From Nemertoderma westbladi (Eukaryota > Xenacoelomorpha > Nemertodermatida > Nemertodermatidae), in the NCBI GenBank assembly GCA_032718475.1, contig JAUCBJ010006849.1:1-64000 (forward strand): a DNA stretch of 64,000 nucleotides, written 5' to 3'. The position numbers and the translations under genes are program-made. Positions within the stretch are counted from its first letter, which is position 1. The number at the start of each line of letters is the position of its first letter. The notes beneath the pieces are model-generated. The model saw only the letters and a program-made list of their open reading frames with translations. It was not told where the DNA came from and made no database searches. Below, piece after piece: positions 1 to 12,273 of this stretch.

Positions 1-702
1 AACTTAGATCCTATATGACGAACTTGGATCCTATACGCGAACTTAGATCCTAGACGCGAACTTAGATCCTAGACGCGAACTTAGATCCTAGACGCGAACT
101 TAGATCCTAGACGCGAACTTAGATCCTATATGACGAACTTAGATCCTATATGACGAACTTAGATCCTATATATATGTGAACTTAGATCCAAGACGCGAAC
201 TTAGATCCTATAGGCGAACTTAGATCCTATACACGATCTTAGATCTCATACGCGAACTTAGATCCTAGACGCGAACTTAGATCCTAGACGCGAACTTAGA
301 TCCTAGACGCGAACTTAGATCCTACACTCGAACTTAGATCCTATACGTGAACTTAGATCCTAGACGCGAACATAGATCCTAGACGCGAACTTAGATCCTG
401 GACACGAACTTAGATCCTATAGGCGAACTTAGATCCTATATGCGATCTTAGATCCTATAGGCGAACTTAGATCCTAGACGCGAACTTAGATCCTAGACGC
501 GAACTTAGATCCTAGACGCGAACTTAGATCCTAGACGCGAACTTAGATCCTAGACGCGAACTTAGATCCTAGACGCGAACTTAGATCCTAGACGCGAACT
601 TAGATCCTAGACGCGAACTTAGATCCGATACGCGAACTTAGATCCTAGACGCGAACTTAGATCCGATACGCGAATGTAGATCCTATAGGCGGACTTAGAT
701 CC

Positions 703-1010
703 TAGGTTAGAACTGAGGCCATATGTTGACAAATTGTATTTCGCATGTATTTTGCATTATATCAACCTGAGATAATATATGTTACGATATGGCCCGACCA
801 TATTTAATTTAGTGATATCAAGTTTGGGAGTGTATATTTTTGATGTCTGAGAAAAAGCCTTTTTTAACCCTAATAATAATTTTCTCAACAATTAATATTT
901 GTCACCGAAATATTTCAACGGTTTGTCCGAGCTCCCTCGACCAACCTAGTACTAGTAGTGTTTCATCGAGGATTTCCCTAGTTATTAACGTTCAAATATT
1001 CGACAGGTTG
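703..1010. repeat. Dispersed segment inside the minisatellite, copy 1
   Basis: This is unique-looking sequence starting GGTTAGAACTGAGGCCATAT. It shares its start and most of its end (the 'TTGTCACCGAAATATTTCAACG' to 'CCTAGTACTAGTAGTG' stretch) with 1266-1672. The two segments look like duplicated spacers within the array. No coding region is supported. Confidence 0.7.
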
Positions 1011-1265
1011 ATTAAGATCCTATATGCGAACTTAGATCCTATATGCGAACTTAGATCCTAGATGCGAACTTAGATCCTAGATGCGAACTTAGATCCGATA
1101 CGCGAACTTAGATCCTAGACGCGAACTTAGATCCGATACGCGAACTTAGATCCGATACGCGAACTTAGATCCTAGACGCGAACTTAGATCCGATACGCGA
1201 ACTTAGATCCTAGACGCGAACTTAGATCCGATTCGCGAACGTAGATCCTATAGGCGGACTTAGAT

Positions 1266-1672
1266 CCTAGGTTAGAACTGAGGCCATATGTTGACAAATT
1301 GTATTTCGCATGTATTTGGCATTATATCAACCTGAGATAATATATGTTACAATATGGCCCAGCCATATTCAAATGGCATTTAATATAATTTGTACAGGAG
1401 TATCTCTGTGTAGGGGGTGAGATTATCAGATCACACGATGAAAAAACAATGTAACACCATATGGTGTAGTATTGCGGGACAAAAAAAAGCCGGCAAAATA
1501 ATCTAAAAGGTAATTTTCAACCTGAGATAATATGGGTTACAATATGGACCGGCCATATTCAAATGGCATTTTTAACCCTAATAATTTTCTCAACTATTAA
1601 TATTAATATTTGTCACCGAAATATTTCAACGATTTGTCCGAGCTCCCTCGACCGACCTAGTACTAGTAGTGT
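1266..1672. repeat. Dispersed segment inside the minisatellite, copy 2
   Basis: This is the second copy of the segment at 703-1010. It is longer because an internal ~150-bp stretch is present, and the 'CAACCTGAGATAATAT' motif occurs twice in it. It shows that array and spacer were duplicated together. Confidence 0.7.
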
Positions 1673-4600
1673 ACTAAAGGCGAACTTCGATCCCATAGGC
1701 GAACTTAGATCCTAGACGCGAACTTAGATCCTAGACGCGAACTTAGATCCTATACGCGAACTTAGATCCAGTACGCGAACTTAGATACTAGACGCGAACT
1801 TAGATCCTATATGCGATCTTAGATCATAGACGCGAACTTAGATCCTATAGGCGAACTTAGAACATATAGGCGATATTAGATCCTAGAAGCGAACTTGAAT
1901 CCTATACGCGAGCTTAGATCCTAGACGCGAACTTAGATCCTATAGGCGAACTTGGATCCTATACGCGAACTTAGATCCTAGACGCGAACTTAGATTCCAT
2001 ACGCGAACTTAGATCCTAGACGCGAACTTAGATCCTAGATGCGAACTTAGATCCTAGACTCGAACTTAGATCCTATACGTGAACTTAGATCCTAGACGCG
2101 AACTTAGATCCTGGACACGAACTTAGATCTTATAGGCGAACTTAGATCCTATATGCGATCTTAGATCCTATAGGCGAACTTAGATCCTAGACGCGAACTT
2201 AGATCCTAGACGCGAACTTAGATCCTAGACGCGAACTTAGATCCTATAGGCGAACTTAGATCATATATGTGAACTTAGATCGTATATATGTGAACTTAGA
2301 TCGTATATATGTGAACTTAGATCCTTGACGCGAACTTAGATCCTATAGGCGAACTTAGATCCTATACACGATCTTAGATCCTATACGTGAACTTAGATCC
2401 TAGACGCGAACTTAGATCCTAGATGCGAACTTAGATCCTAGACTCGAACTTAGATCCTATACGCGAACTTAGATCCTACATGCGATCTTAGATCCTAGAC
2501 GCTAACTTAGAACCTAGAATGGAACTTAGATCCTATACGCGAACTTAGATCCTAGACGCGAACTTAGATCCTATACGCGAACTTAGATCCAGTACGCGAA
2601 CTTAGATACTAGACGCGAACTTAGATCCTATAGGCGAACTTAGATCCTAGACGCGAACTTAGATCCCATAGGCGAACTTAGAACATATAGGCGATAATAG
2701 ATCCTAGAAGCGAACTACAATCCTATACGCGAGCTTAGATCCTAGACGCGAACTTAGATCCTATAGGCGAACTTGGATCCTATACGCGAACTTAGATCAT
2801 AGACGTGAACTTAGATCCTAGACGCGAACTTAGATCCTAGACGCGAACTTAGATCCTAGACGCGAACTTAGATCCTATATGACGAACTTAGATCCTATAT
2901 ATATGTGAACTTAGATCCAAGACGCGAACTTAGATCCTATGGGCGAACTTAGATCCTATACACGATCTTAGATCTCATACGCGAACTTAGATCCTATACG
3001 CGAACTTAGATCCTAGACGCGAACTTAGATCCTAGACGCGAACTTAGATCCTACACTCGAACTTAGATCCTATACGTGAACTTAGATCCTAGACGCCAAC
3101 ATAGATCCTAGACGCGAACTTAGATCCTGGACACGAACTTAGATCCTATAGGCGAACTTAGATCCTATAGGCGAACTTGGATCCTATATGCGATCTTAGA
3201 TCCTATAGGCGAACTTAGATCCTAGACGCGAACTTAGATCCTAGACGCGAACTTAGATCCTAGACGCGAACTTAGATCCTAGACGCGAACTTAGATCCTA
3301 TAGGCGAACTTAGATCATATATGCGAACTTAGATCCTATATATATGTGAACTTAGATCATATATATGTGAACTTAGATCCTAGACGCGAACTTAGATCCT
3401 ATAGGCGAACTTAGATCCTATACACCATCTTCGATCCTATACGCGAACTTAGATCCTAGATGCGAACTTAGATCCTAGACTCGAACTTAGATCCTATACG
3501 CGAACTTAGATCCTATATGCGAACTTAAATCCTATGCGAACTTAGATCCTATATGCGAACTAAGATCCTAGACGCGAACTTAGATCCTAGAGATGCGAAC
3601 TTAGATCCTAGACGCGAACTTAGATCCTAGATGCGAACTTAGATCCTAGACGCGAACTTAGATCCTATACGCGAACTTAGATCCTAGATGCGAACTTAGA
3701 TCCTAGACTCGAACTTAGATCCAATACGCGAACTTAGATCATATAGGCGAACTTAGATCCTAGACGCGAACTTAGATCCTAGACCCGAACTTAGATCCTA
3801 GACGCGAACTTAGATCCTATATGCGAACTTAGATCCTAGACGCGAACTTAGATCCTATATGCGAACTTAGATCCTAGACGCGAACTTAGATCCTAGATGC
3901 GAACTTAGATCCTATATGCGAAATTAGATCCTAGACGCGAACTTAGATCCTAGACGCGAACTTAGATCCAAGACGCGAACTTAGATCCTATACGCGAACG
4001 TAGATCCAGTACGCGAACTTAGATACTAGACGCGAACTTAGATCCTATAGGCGAACTTAGATCCTAGACGCCAACTTAGAGATCCTAGATGCGAACTAGG
4101 ATCCTAGACGCGAACTTAGATCCTAGACGCGAACCTATATCCTATTTGCGAACTTAGATCCTATACGCGAACTTAGATCCTATACGCGAACTTAGATCCT
4201 AGATGCGAACTTAGATCCTATACGCGAACTTAGATCCTAGATGCGAACTTAGATCCTAGATTCGAACTTAGATCCAATACGCGAACTTAGATCATATAGG
4301 CGAACTTAGATCCTAGACGCGAACTTAGATCCTAGACCCGAACTTAGATCCTAGACGCGAACTTAGATCCTATATGCGAACTTAGATCCTAGACGCGAAC
4401 TTAGATCCTATATGCGAACTTAGATCCTAGACGCGAACTTAGATCCTAGATGCGAACTTAGATCCTATATGCGAAATTAGATCCTAGACGCGAACTTAGA
4501 TCCTAGACGCGAACTTAGATCCTAGACGCGAACTTAGATCCTATACGCGAACGTAGATCCAGTACGCGAACTTAGATACTAGACGCGAACTTAGATCCTA

Positions 4601-5640
4601 TAGGCGAACTTAGATCCTAGATGCGAACTAGGATCCTAGACGCGAACTTAGATCCTAGACGCGAACCTATATCCTATTTGCGAACTTAGATCCTATACGC
4701 GAACTTAGATCCTATAGGCAAACTTGGATCCTAGACGCGAACTTAGAAGCTAGAAGCGAACTTAGATCCTATACGCGACTTAGATCCTATATGCGATCTT
4801 AGAACCTAGACGCGAACTTAGATCCTAGACGCGAACTTAGATCCTAGACGCGAACTTAGATCCTATATGCGAACTTAGATCATATAGGCGAACTTAGATC
4901 CTAGACGCGAACTTAGATCCTATAGGCGAACTTAGAACATATAGGCAATATTAGATCCTAGAAGCAAACTTCGATCCTAGACGCGAACTTAGATCCTATA
5001 TGCCAACTTAGATCCTATATGCGAACTTAGATCCTATATATATGTGAACTTAGATCCTAGACGCGAACTTAGATCCTATAGGCGAACTTAGATCCTATAC
5101 ACGATCTTAGATCCTATACGCGAACTTAGATCCTAGACGCGAACTTAGATCCTAGATGCGAACTTAGATCCTATACGCAAATTTGGATCCGATACGCGAA
5201 CTTAGATCCTAGACGCGAACTTAGATCCGATACGCGAACGTAGATCCTATAGGCGGACTTAGATCCTATATATATGTGAACTTAGATCCTAGACGCGAAC
5301 TTAGATCCTATAGGCGAACTTAGATCCTATACACGATCTTAGATCCTATACGCGAACTTAGATCCTAGACGCGATCTTAGATCCTAGATGCGAACTTAGA
5401 TCCTATACGCAAACTTGGATCCGATACGCGAACTTAGATCCTAGACGCGAACTTAGATCCTATAGGCGAACTTAGATCCTATAGACGAACCTAGATCCAT
5501 TTGACGAACTTAGATCCTATAGGCGAACTTAGATCCTATAGGCGATCTTAGATCCTATAGGCGAACTTAGATCCTATAGGCGATCTTAGATCCTAGATGC
5601 GAACTTAGATCATAAACGTGCCAACTTAAGATACTAAACG

Positions 5641-6601
5641 CGAACTTAGTTGAGAAGGAGGGCCAATATGACAGCCCCCCCCCCCCCTCTGGTAGTTTCC
5701 GCTAATGTATTTTGTGCTTATCTAAGCTTGGTTCATGTTGTTTATCTTGTTTCAGGTTGTTTTATGTTTTAGTATGTACCGAAGAAATTCGTTTTTGACT
5801 ATATTCCAGACACTTAAGTAAAGCAGTATGTAAAAGGCTACAATTTTCAGATGCGGTTTCTGCGTAAATATTAATAATACTGCCGATTTATAATTATAAT
5901 ATGACTATAATTAAATAAAATAATATAGCTTGTTGTAGTTGATTCAAATATAAACCATATGGCCACACCGAGAAAACCTAAAAAAATGAATTAATTTGCT
6001 TACAATATGGTAAATATGCTCATTGGTCACTATTCAATACTTGTGTATGTAAGTTTCATAACTCAAATATAAACAGTCGCAAAATAAAACCATCATTGAA
6101 TGTTATAAAAAATTTGTTTCGCAGCTAAAAGTTAGTATCAGGTCCATAATATTATATTCAAACTCATTTTTTGGGGAAGTTTGGACATACATATTATATA
6201 TGTATGTCACCTAAAAAAACTGTAAAAAATTAGTTTGCTAAAATTTTTTGAAAACTTGTAGATGGCATATTATTTTATTGAAGAATAATATTTCGGATGA
6301 TTTTTATTCTAAAAGTTCCTAATTTCGAAGATAATTTCGCGAGGGCCATATTGCAACTTGTATAAATATAATCAATTATGAATTTTGAATAGGAATCATA
6401 TTGAGATATATATATATGACAGAGATATTACGATTTTCAGAAAAATCCTTGTATATGTATTATTATGCAATAATATAAAAAAGCGCTCGGGTGATCCATG
6501 GTTATGACAATTTACCATAGATAGCTATCAGCCATAGTTTTCTAAAGCCCTACAATAAAAAAGTTAAAGAAAAAAACAAAGTGGCCATATTTACTCATAT
6601 A

Positions 6602-6640
<39 letters not shown>

Positions 6641-6683
6641 TATATAGAGTATAAACTTCATTTTTTGGTTCTTATATTTTAAG
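5641..6683. other. Probable intron, no gene seen
   Basis: AT-rich sequence with a poly-C run at about 5673-5686 and a (TA)n microsatellite at about 6605-6638. It ends in a usable splice acceptor (TTATATTTTAAG) just before the first host exon. I see no coding signal. Confidence 0.6.
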
Positions 6684-6799
6684 GTTCAAGATTATCAAGG
6701 ATCAGTCTGGGATGATATGGGAGTGACAGGATTACAAGTTCTTTGTAGTGACGGCAATGTACTGGATGGAGATATGTTTTCAAATAAGCGCCCAGGAGA
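6684..6799 (+). CDS. Host gene exon a: VMO-I domain, first repeat (partial)
   Basis: This is the first exon visible of the host gene. It opens in phase 0 after an AAG acceptor and ends in phase 2 at a GTAAGT donor. The translation contains YQGSVWDDMGVTGLQVLC, followed by SDGNVLDGDMF. That matches the conserved 'DD..(L/V)..(I/L)...C' strand pattern closing each of the three repeats of the vitelline membrane outer layer protein I fold. The beginning of the repeat (the W..W...CP motif) must lie in an exon further left, beyond the minisatellite. VMO-I proteins are secreted beta-prism proteins of egg coats and other extracellular layers. Confidence 0.8.
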
Positions 6800-7406
6800 G
6801 TAAGTAAAGTTATCTATAAACAACAGTCAGCACTAATTGACATAGTGGACACATAATAATAACACAACTTTACAATCACAATAGACAGAGGGGTGATATG
6901 GTAATAATAATTATACTTTAACATAACAGTATATACCGTAGCTTTACCGTACCGTAAGAAAGTGAAGTGGGCTGTTAAATGCTAAAAATTCTTCCAACAA
7001 AAACTCACCAGACCACTGAGGTCGGGTTTCAAGACACTAGTCAAAACCTTTCTCATCGAATGAGCATGCCATAAACGTTAGAACATACAATCCTTCTCAT
7101 TCATCCCTATTATTTATTTATTTAACATGTCCACTCGTATAATTACTTTTTAGCCTTCACTTTTTAGTATTTTAATTTAATCTTTTAACAAACATTTTAC
7201 TTCCTATATATATATATATGTTTATTGACTTGCGACGAAACAAAATATTAGTTACGACAACACCAATACAAATTAATTTACATTGCCAAGTAATAATATA
7301 CTGTAATACTAATAAGTATTTCAAACTAATTATTATATTTGTTGTCTCAAGTCCATGTAAATAATCCACATGAATAGCACAATAAAAATAAATCAAATCT
7401 AACTAC

Positions 7407-7854
7407 TTATAAATCTAATTCGTACAAAATATCCTTCAAATATCTAGCTATTAAAACCGGTTTATTTAAATTCATATATGTTCGGATGCTACCTAATAAA
7501 ATATTGGGGTACTTCTTCCTAACTGATTCAGTAAACGGACAATCACATATTACACGTTCTTCGGTTTGAATTGCTACTTTACATACACACCATCGCTACT
7601 CGCGTGGTATCCTACTCCACACACCATTGCTCCTCGCGTGGTATCCTACTCCACACACCATGGCTCCTTGCGTGGTATCCTACTCCACACACCATTTTAA
7701 ATTCCCCAAACTATCGGCTACAAAATTTTTCTCCGATGTGGTAATTTTTCTAAGATATTCGTAACCGGGCGTATTGGTAGATCTACATAGCTCAAGTGCA
7801 AAATATACAGGGTCATCTTTGCACCAAAGTTTCTCCAATCTTAGAAACGAAAGC
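7407..7854 (-). pseudogene. LINE (family A), 3' end of the reverse-transcriptase ORF
   Basis: Read on the minus strand, this encodes the C-terminal part of a non-LTR retrotransposon ORF2 ending ILYELDL and a stop. It contains a CDCPF-type segment, like the cysteine-rich zone after the reverse transcriptase in some LINEs. It continues, in frame, the ORF at 9432-10169 once the TTAA-flanked insertion 7855-9431 is taken out. A ~37-bp triplication at about 7580-7694 interrupts the frame with stop codons. The element is dead. Confidence 0.6.
7580..7694. repeat. Three copies of a ~37-bp repeat
   Basis: The phrase CGTGGTATCCTACTCCACAC occurs three times in succession (CACCATCGCTACTCG, CACCATTGCTCCTCG and CACCATGGCTCCTTG versions). 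It is a local expansion within the LINE fragment and has no other recognisable role. Confidence 0.85.
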
Positions 7855-9431
7855 TTAACCCTATTAGTACCGGGCTATAAAATGCTGTACAAATACCGGG
7901 GGGGGGGGGGGGGGTCATATTGACCCCTCCCTCTAAAATCTACAAATATTAACGAAAACGTCTGATTTTTTGTTTGTACGTAGGTATCACTAGTCTGGAT
8001 CCGACCGAAAAAAAAAATTTTCGAAAAAATGTACTGGGGAGGTAATATTGCAGCACCAAAATTACAAGTAGTGCACAATTTTCACAACATTTGAAAGTTA
8101 CATTTTTCGGCTAATTGTTTTTCAATACAGGTTTTCTGGAGCGCAAAATACATTGGAAAATATTTAAAAATGATAAGATTACCATAAATGGCTGTTTAGT
8201 CCTCTAAGCGTAGGAAAAAAATGAAAAAAACAAGTAACCAGCACTTTTCAGTTAGAACACAAAATTTTCAATTCAATTATAAGATGCTATAAATGCACAT
8301 TTTCAGGTTTTCTTGGGCGCTGATTCTAATGGAATACATTTCAAATATGCCAGATCATTGCTACTTGTATTTTTCGGCGTAATTTGGCAAATTTTGGTGC
8401 TAGCACTAAATTTCGTACCCATAACCAAAAAGTACAAGTTTGCGATGTCCAGTGCTGTTTTTATTGATTCCATCGGATTCAGGACCCTCAAAAACCCGTA
8501 TAACGCAAGAAACAAGATGATACTATCTACTGATCAATTTACTCATTTTCCAAAATTTGGTGCTGGCACAACAATTTTCACCCACCGGCGAAAAATACAA
8601 GTTTGAAAACTCTTATGAAATTTTTACTAATTCCATTGAATTCAGAACCCTAACAAACCCGTATAACGCAAGAAACAAGATGACACAATCAATTGATATA
8701 TATGATGGTTTTCAAAATTTGGTGCTAGCACCACATTTTGCACCCACTTCCGAAAAATACAAGTTTGAGATGTCTAGTTCGATAATTATATATTCCATTG
8801 AATTCAGAACAGCCATAAACCTCTAAAATGTAAGAAATAAATTGTCACAAGCAATTTATATATTGAATGGATTTTCAAAATTTCGTGCTAGCACCAAAAT
8901 TTGCACACAGCACCGAAAAATACAAGTTTGATACGCTTGGTGCAACTCGTATATATTTAATCGAAACCAGAACCCCAAAAAACCCAATTGCGTAAAAAAC
9001 AAGTTTCAAACAATCAATTTACAAAATTGATATATTTCAAAATTTGGTGCTGGCACCAAAATTTGGCACCCGCGAAAAGAACAAGATTGAAATTTCTAAA
9101 ACAATTTATATGAATTCCATCGAATTGCTAACACCAAAAAACCGGTGTAAATCAAAAATAGAGATGTTACAATTAATATTTAATGAAATGTAATTTTCAA
9201 AAAACGTCTCAAAAAAAGTGCCAAAAGTAGGGTTAAAAAATAGTGCTATAACTCGAAAACTACCCAATATTTTTGAATACGGTTTTCACTACTAGGAAGA
9301 CAATAGATTTTTAGGAAAAGTCATAAAATTTCAGATTCCAAACTGCGTTTGTTTTAGAATTATAATAAAAAAACCACGGGGGGGGGGGTCATATTGACCC
9401 CCCCCCCCCCCCCCGGGTTTAATAGGGTTAA
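7855..9431. mobile_element. piggyBac-like non-autonomous element
   Basis: A ~1.57-kb insertion is bounded by TTAA on both sides (7855-7858 and 9428-9431). It has short inverted ends CCCTATTA (7859-7866) and TAATAGGG (9420-9427). TTAA targets and CCCT...-type ends are hallmarks of the piggyBac group. No transposase is present, so it would depend on a related element. Inside each end is a G/C-run palindrome (a G run, TCATATTGAC, then a C run; about 7900-7930 and 9379-9415). The middle consists of degenerate ~190-bp tandem repeats. Removing it lets the surrounding LINE frame continue, which confirms its borders. Confidence 0.75.
8290..9130. repeat. Degenerate ~190-bp tandem repeats within the piggyBac-like element
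   Basis: About four to five diverged copies carry phrases such as AATTTGGTGCTAGCACCA, CCGAAAAATACAAGTTTGA, TTCCATTGAATTCAGAACC and GCAAGAAACAAGATGACAC. Open frames across them are short and differ between copies, so I do not call a gene. Confidence 0.7.
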
Positions 9432-10181
9432 TATTAGTATTTATCATAGCCGATACCTCGGCCATACCTATCTCTACCAAACATAAAATATTAGGTGTTG
9501 TAATTCGCACATTCAATAGTATTTTCACCAAACGCATTACTAGAGTAGATAAATGTTTCGTACTGACAACACCTAGCCATGTATCACTAGCATATAATAT
9601 GGATGACATTACCCCACAATCGAACACTTTCTTTTTTAAACTGTAGGGCATATTTCCATTTACTGCACAAAATTTCGCAAACTTTCTGATCTGTCTATTA
9701 CATTCTTTAACGTGCAATCGTAAAGCCGACCGTAATAAACCGTCTTGTATAAAAATAGCACCCAAATAAGTGTAACAGCACCCAGATAAGTGTAACTATT
9801 TGTATTCTTAATAATTATGCCGCCAACATCGAAATCCACCCTGTCAGTAGCACTACCATTTTCAACCATAAATTTTGTCTTACTGTAATTAATTCTCATA
9901 CCATGAGAATCGCAAAACTTGAGTAGAACCTTTATTTTTTCTAAACCGCTATTACGAATTTCCACAAAAACAACAGTGTCGTCCAAAAATAAGATTGCGT
10001 GTAACTGTTTTAAATATGAGTTGTCAGAACATAATTCATTTAGCATATTTGAAAGTGTATCTATATAAACGGTGAACAGAAACAAACTAGTTGGTGCACC
10101 TTGACGTACACCTGTATATGTAATGTACGGATTTTTTCGTTATTGTAAATAAAATAAGTTTCACTATATAACGAAATAATA
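9432..10181 (-). pseudogene. LINE (family A), reverse-transcriptase palm and thumb
   Basis: The minus strand encodes a non-LTR reverse transcriptase core. A QGAPTSLFLF-type segment and a FLDDT catalytic motif are followed by the 'FCDSHGMRINYSKTKFMV' helix. The catalytic YADD-type box reads FLDD. A frame break lies near 9760-9780, where a 'CACCCA(A/G)ATAAGTGTAA' repeat is duplicated. The ORF upstream is at 10621-11290, beyond a foreign 427-bp LINE piece. The family could not be named to clade. Confidence 0.7.
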
Positions 10182-10608
10182 CTAGGATCGGCATGCAGCA
10201 TTGCAGCTGCATTTTTAAGAATGCTGTGCCGGCTTGTCAACAAAATTGCACCGACACAACTCCCTATCACCCATGACATTTGCAAGATCATCCGCATCTT
10301 TAAGGCCAGTGTCCTTTAAGTTGCGTCTCAAGAAAGTCATAGGCTGTCCACCATGCTTATTCACTCCATGAGGCTGCCAAAGTACAAGATTATGCACTGG
10401 CTGGTCCTCACGGCGAAAGCAATGTCCTGTAAAGCGGAGGCGATTTTGTTCTAGTGTCAAGCTTGGGGGAACCAATGAGACACCTCCAATGTTATATAGT
10501 GTCTGGTTGGAGATGTGTGCATTGTACTTGACACAATGTACCCGGCGTAGCATTCTTGTGAATGTGCCATCCAGAGATTTAGTGTCCTCAGCAGTTAACG
10601 AAATAGTA
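10182..10608 (-). mobile_element. 5'-truncated LINE (family B) inserted in LINE A
   Basis: Minus-strand sequence encodes the last ~130 residues of the family-B reverse transcriptase (AEDTKSLDGTFTRMLRRVHC... to NFVDKPA) plus its ~45-bp 3' UTR ending GATCCTAG. It matches the end of the copy at 31517-33281 nearly base for base. It is flanked by a 12-bp target duplication AACGAAATAATA (10170-10181 and 10609-10620). That is the classic outcome of target-primed reverse transcription with 5' truncation. Confidence 0.9.
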
Positions 10609-10620
10609 AACGAAATAATA

Positions 10621-11290
10621 GCCTTCAAAATATTATAACCACAGCCTAAACTTAATAACTTAATTATAAGCAATCCGTGTGGAACTCTATCATATGCCTT
10701 ACTAAAATCCACGAATACCATAAATAATACCACCCTCTTACTAACTGCATAATCGTATAATAACCTAAGACACAATATATGTTCATAACAAGACCTCTTT
10801 TTTTTGACCACCTGTTGATTTCTCGATGGCTGGAACCATCTACGTAATCTATTGTTTATGATATAATCGTACACCTTACACAATGAATTGGATATTGCAA
10901 TGCCTCTATAGTTATCGCACAATAAGTGATTCCCCTTCTTATATAACACGTTTAATTTACTAAAAGACCATTGAACGGGTAGTGATCTGAAAATTATATT
11001 AAAGACAGTTGATAAAAATAACACTCTACAAAATATAGTGTTATAGACATGGTATTAATTAACATGTTATAGACATGGTATTAATTAACATGTTATAGAC
11101 ATGGTATTCAATAGACATGGCGCTTTTATTTCCCTTCAGTTGTGTGAGAGCATCATCGACTTCTGAATAACTGTGTTAGATCTTGTACCACATTATTGTA
11201 ATCAGTGTTAGTTAAATCGGGTAGTTGTGAATTCTCCAGGGCCTCGTGGAATTGTCTTTGGTTAAAATACGTAGCTGTAGACATTTTAAC
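10621..11290 (-). pseudogene. LINE (family A), N-terminal part of reverse transcriptase
   Basis: Minus-strand translation shows the fingers region (LYKKGNHLLCDNYRGIAI) and the first catalytic aspartate motif FVDFSKAYDRVP. These are standard for non-LTR reverse transcriptases. The frame upstream is interrupted near 11040-11112 by a triplicated 26-bp repeat. It then resumes with a segment starting STATYFNQRQFHEALENSQL near 11290. No endonuclease domain is visible. Decayed. Confidence 0.65.
11036..11112. repeat. Three copies of a 26-bp repeat
   Basis: TGTTATAGACATGGTATTAA repeats at 26-bp spacing, the last copy diverging to CATTCAATAGACATGG. It disrupts the LINE A frame. Confidence 0.85.
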
Positions 11291-11317
11291 ATCACCCAAT
11301 CATCACCCAACCCAACA

Positions 11318-11400
11318 TCACCTACAACAAGCGCCTTAGAGTACAGTCTACTGTAGATATGGCGCTCTATAAAGTGCAATTATATTATTATTATTATTGT
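11318..11400 (+). mobile_element. 3' tail of an L2/CR1-like LINE or its SINE
   Basis: A short segment with GGCGCTCTATAAAGTGCAAT followed by (TTA)n. This is the tail form typical of L2-type elements and their partner SINEs in invertebrate and fish genomes. No coding part is left. Confidence 0.5.
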
Positions 11401-11890
11401 GTACTTTTCGGTATTTTTGGTTTCTTTTGGGAGTTTTGTAGGACCGCATAACGAATTACTTAAAAAAATATTGGTATATATGGTTGGTCTTGATTGGTCA
11501 AGTTTCAACGAAAATAAGCACAAAATCTCAAAAAAGTGGAATATAAAAGAAAACAATAAAATAAAAAACTAAATATTAAATATTTCTATACGAAATAAAT
11601 GGGATTAAAGATAATTTAGTTATTGAAGATAAATTATGTAGAGTTCAACAACTACAATAAAATAAGAAATGCAATAATTAAATAACGATTTAAATAAGTT
11701 TTTACATAATTGTGTCACAAATTTTCGCTATATACATACATTTTACATAAAAAGAATCCCAATTTGAAATAAAAAAATTGATTACATTAATCAACAGCTC
11801 AAACAATTTTCTCTGGTGTTACAAACTTTCGATACAATATATGTTATTAATGTTTATGCTAGTTAGTTAATGTGTATGTGTATTTCTTAG

Positions 11891-12043
11891 GTGGACTGAA
11901 CCAAGATTCTGTCCAGACATTGAAGCCTCAACCGGATATCATTCGAGTCAGGGTTATATGGTGTCATTCAATCTGAGAATGGAAAATTATTTAGGTCCTA
12001 AAGAAGACGATGTTGCTGTTACAGATATGATGATTAAGTGCAC
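11891..12043 (+). CDS. Host gene exon b: VMO-I domain, second repeat
   Basis: The acceptor is TTCTTAG and the donor is GTTAGT. The exon enters in phase 2 and leaves in phase 2. The translation contains WTEPRFCPD, then GYMVSFNLRMEN, then EDDVAVTDMMIKC. This is the W..-CP-GF.L-...DD...N.I...C order of a complete VMO-I repeat, with one conserved cysteine at each end. Confidence 0.85.
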
Positions 12044-12242
12044 GTTAGTATTAGTGATACTATTGCTCTTGGACATTAGAAATAAATACCAAAACTTTTC
12101 AATCCTAGTGCAAATCCTAGTGTGTTTTATATTTTTTTTATTATGATTACGTTTCATGATTTAATTATATACTATAATATTGTAAAGGTATAATTTATTT
12201 GTGTTGGACCTTATACTGACGACATTTGGTTATAGCTCTGGT

Positions 12243-12273
<31 letters not shown>

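Larger units (their letters stand above)
1..5640. repeat. 19-bp minisatellite array
   Basis: Several hundred head-to-tail copies of a unit close to GAACTTAGATCCTAGACGC fill this stretch. Most variation is in the last six to eight bases (AGACGCG, ATACGCG, ATAGGCG, ATATGCG, and longer ATATATATGTG forms). Two non-repeat segments interrupt it (about 703-1010 and 1266-1672). Blocks of variants recur in the same order. For example the 'CCAGTACGCG...GATACTAGACG' block is seen near 1770, 2590, 4005 and 4558, so there is higher-order structure. The first visible host exon downstream starts in the middle of a domain, so the array probably lies in an intron. No gene is supported in it. Confidence 0.95.
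6800..11890. other. Intron of the VMO-I/CUB gene, filled with mobile elements
   Basis: This 5.1-kb intron joins exons of phase 2. It holds a minus-strand LINE in pieces (7407-7854, 9432-10181, 10621-11290), a piggyBac-like element, a LINE fragment and a LINE tail, all listed separately. Stretches 6802-7406 and 11400-11890 show nothing beyond AT-rich sequence with short (TA)n runs. Confidence 0.75.

Noticed and set aside
1-5640. CRISPR-like array
   Set aside because: Units are contiguous with no unique spacers, and the context is an animal genome.
7875-8078. Minus-strand 67-codon ORF ending in a proline run
   Set aside because: Encoded by the G/C homopolymer at the end of the piggyBac-like element.
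8303-8826. Several 70-100-codon ORFs in the piggyBac-like element
   Set aside because: They lie in degenerate tandem repeats on both strands, with no transposase motif.
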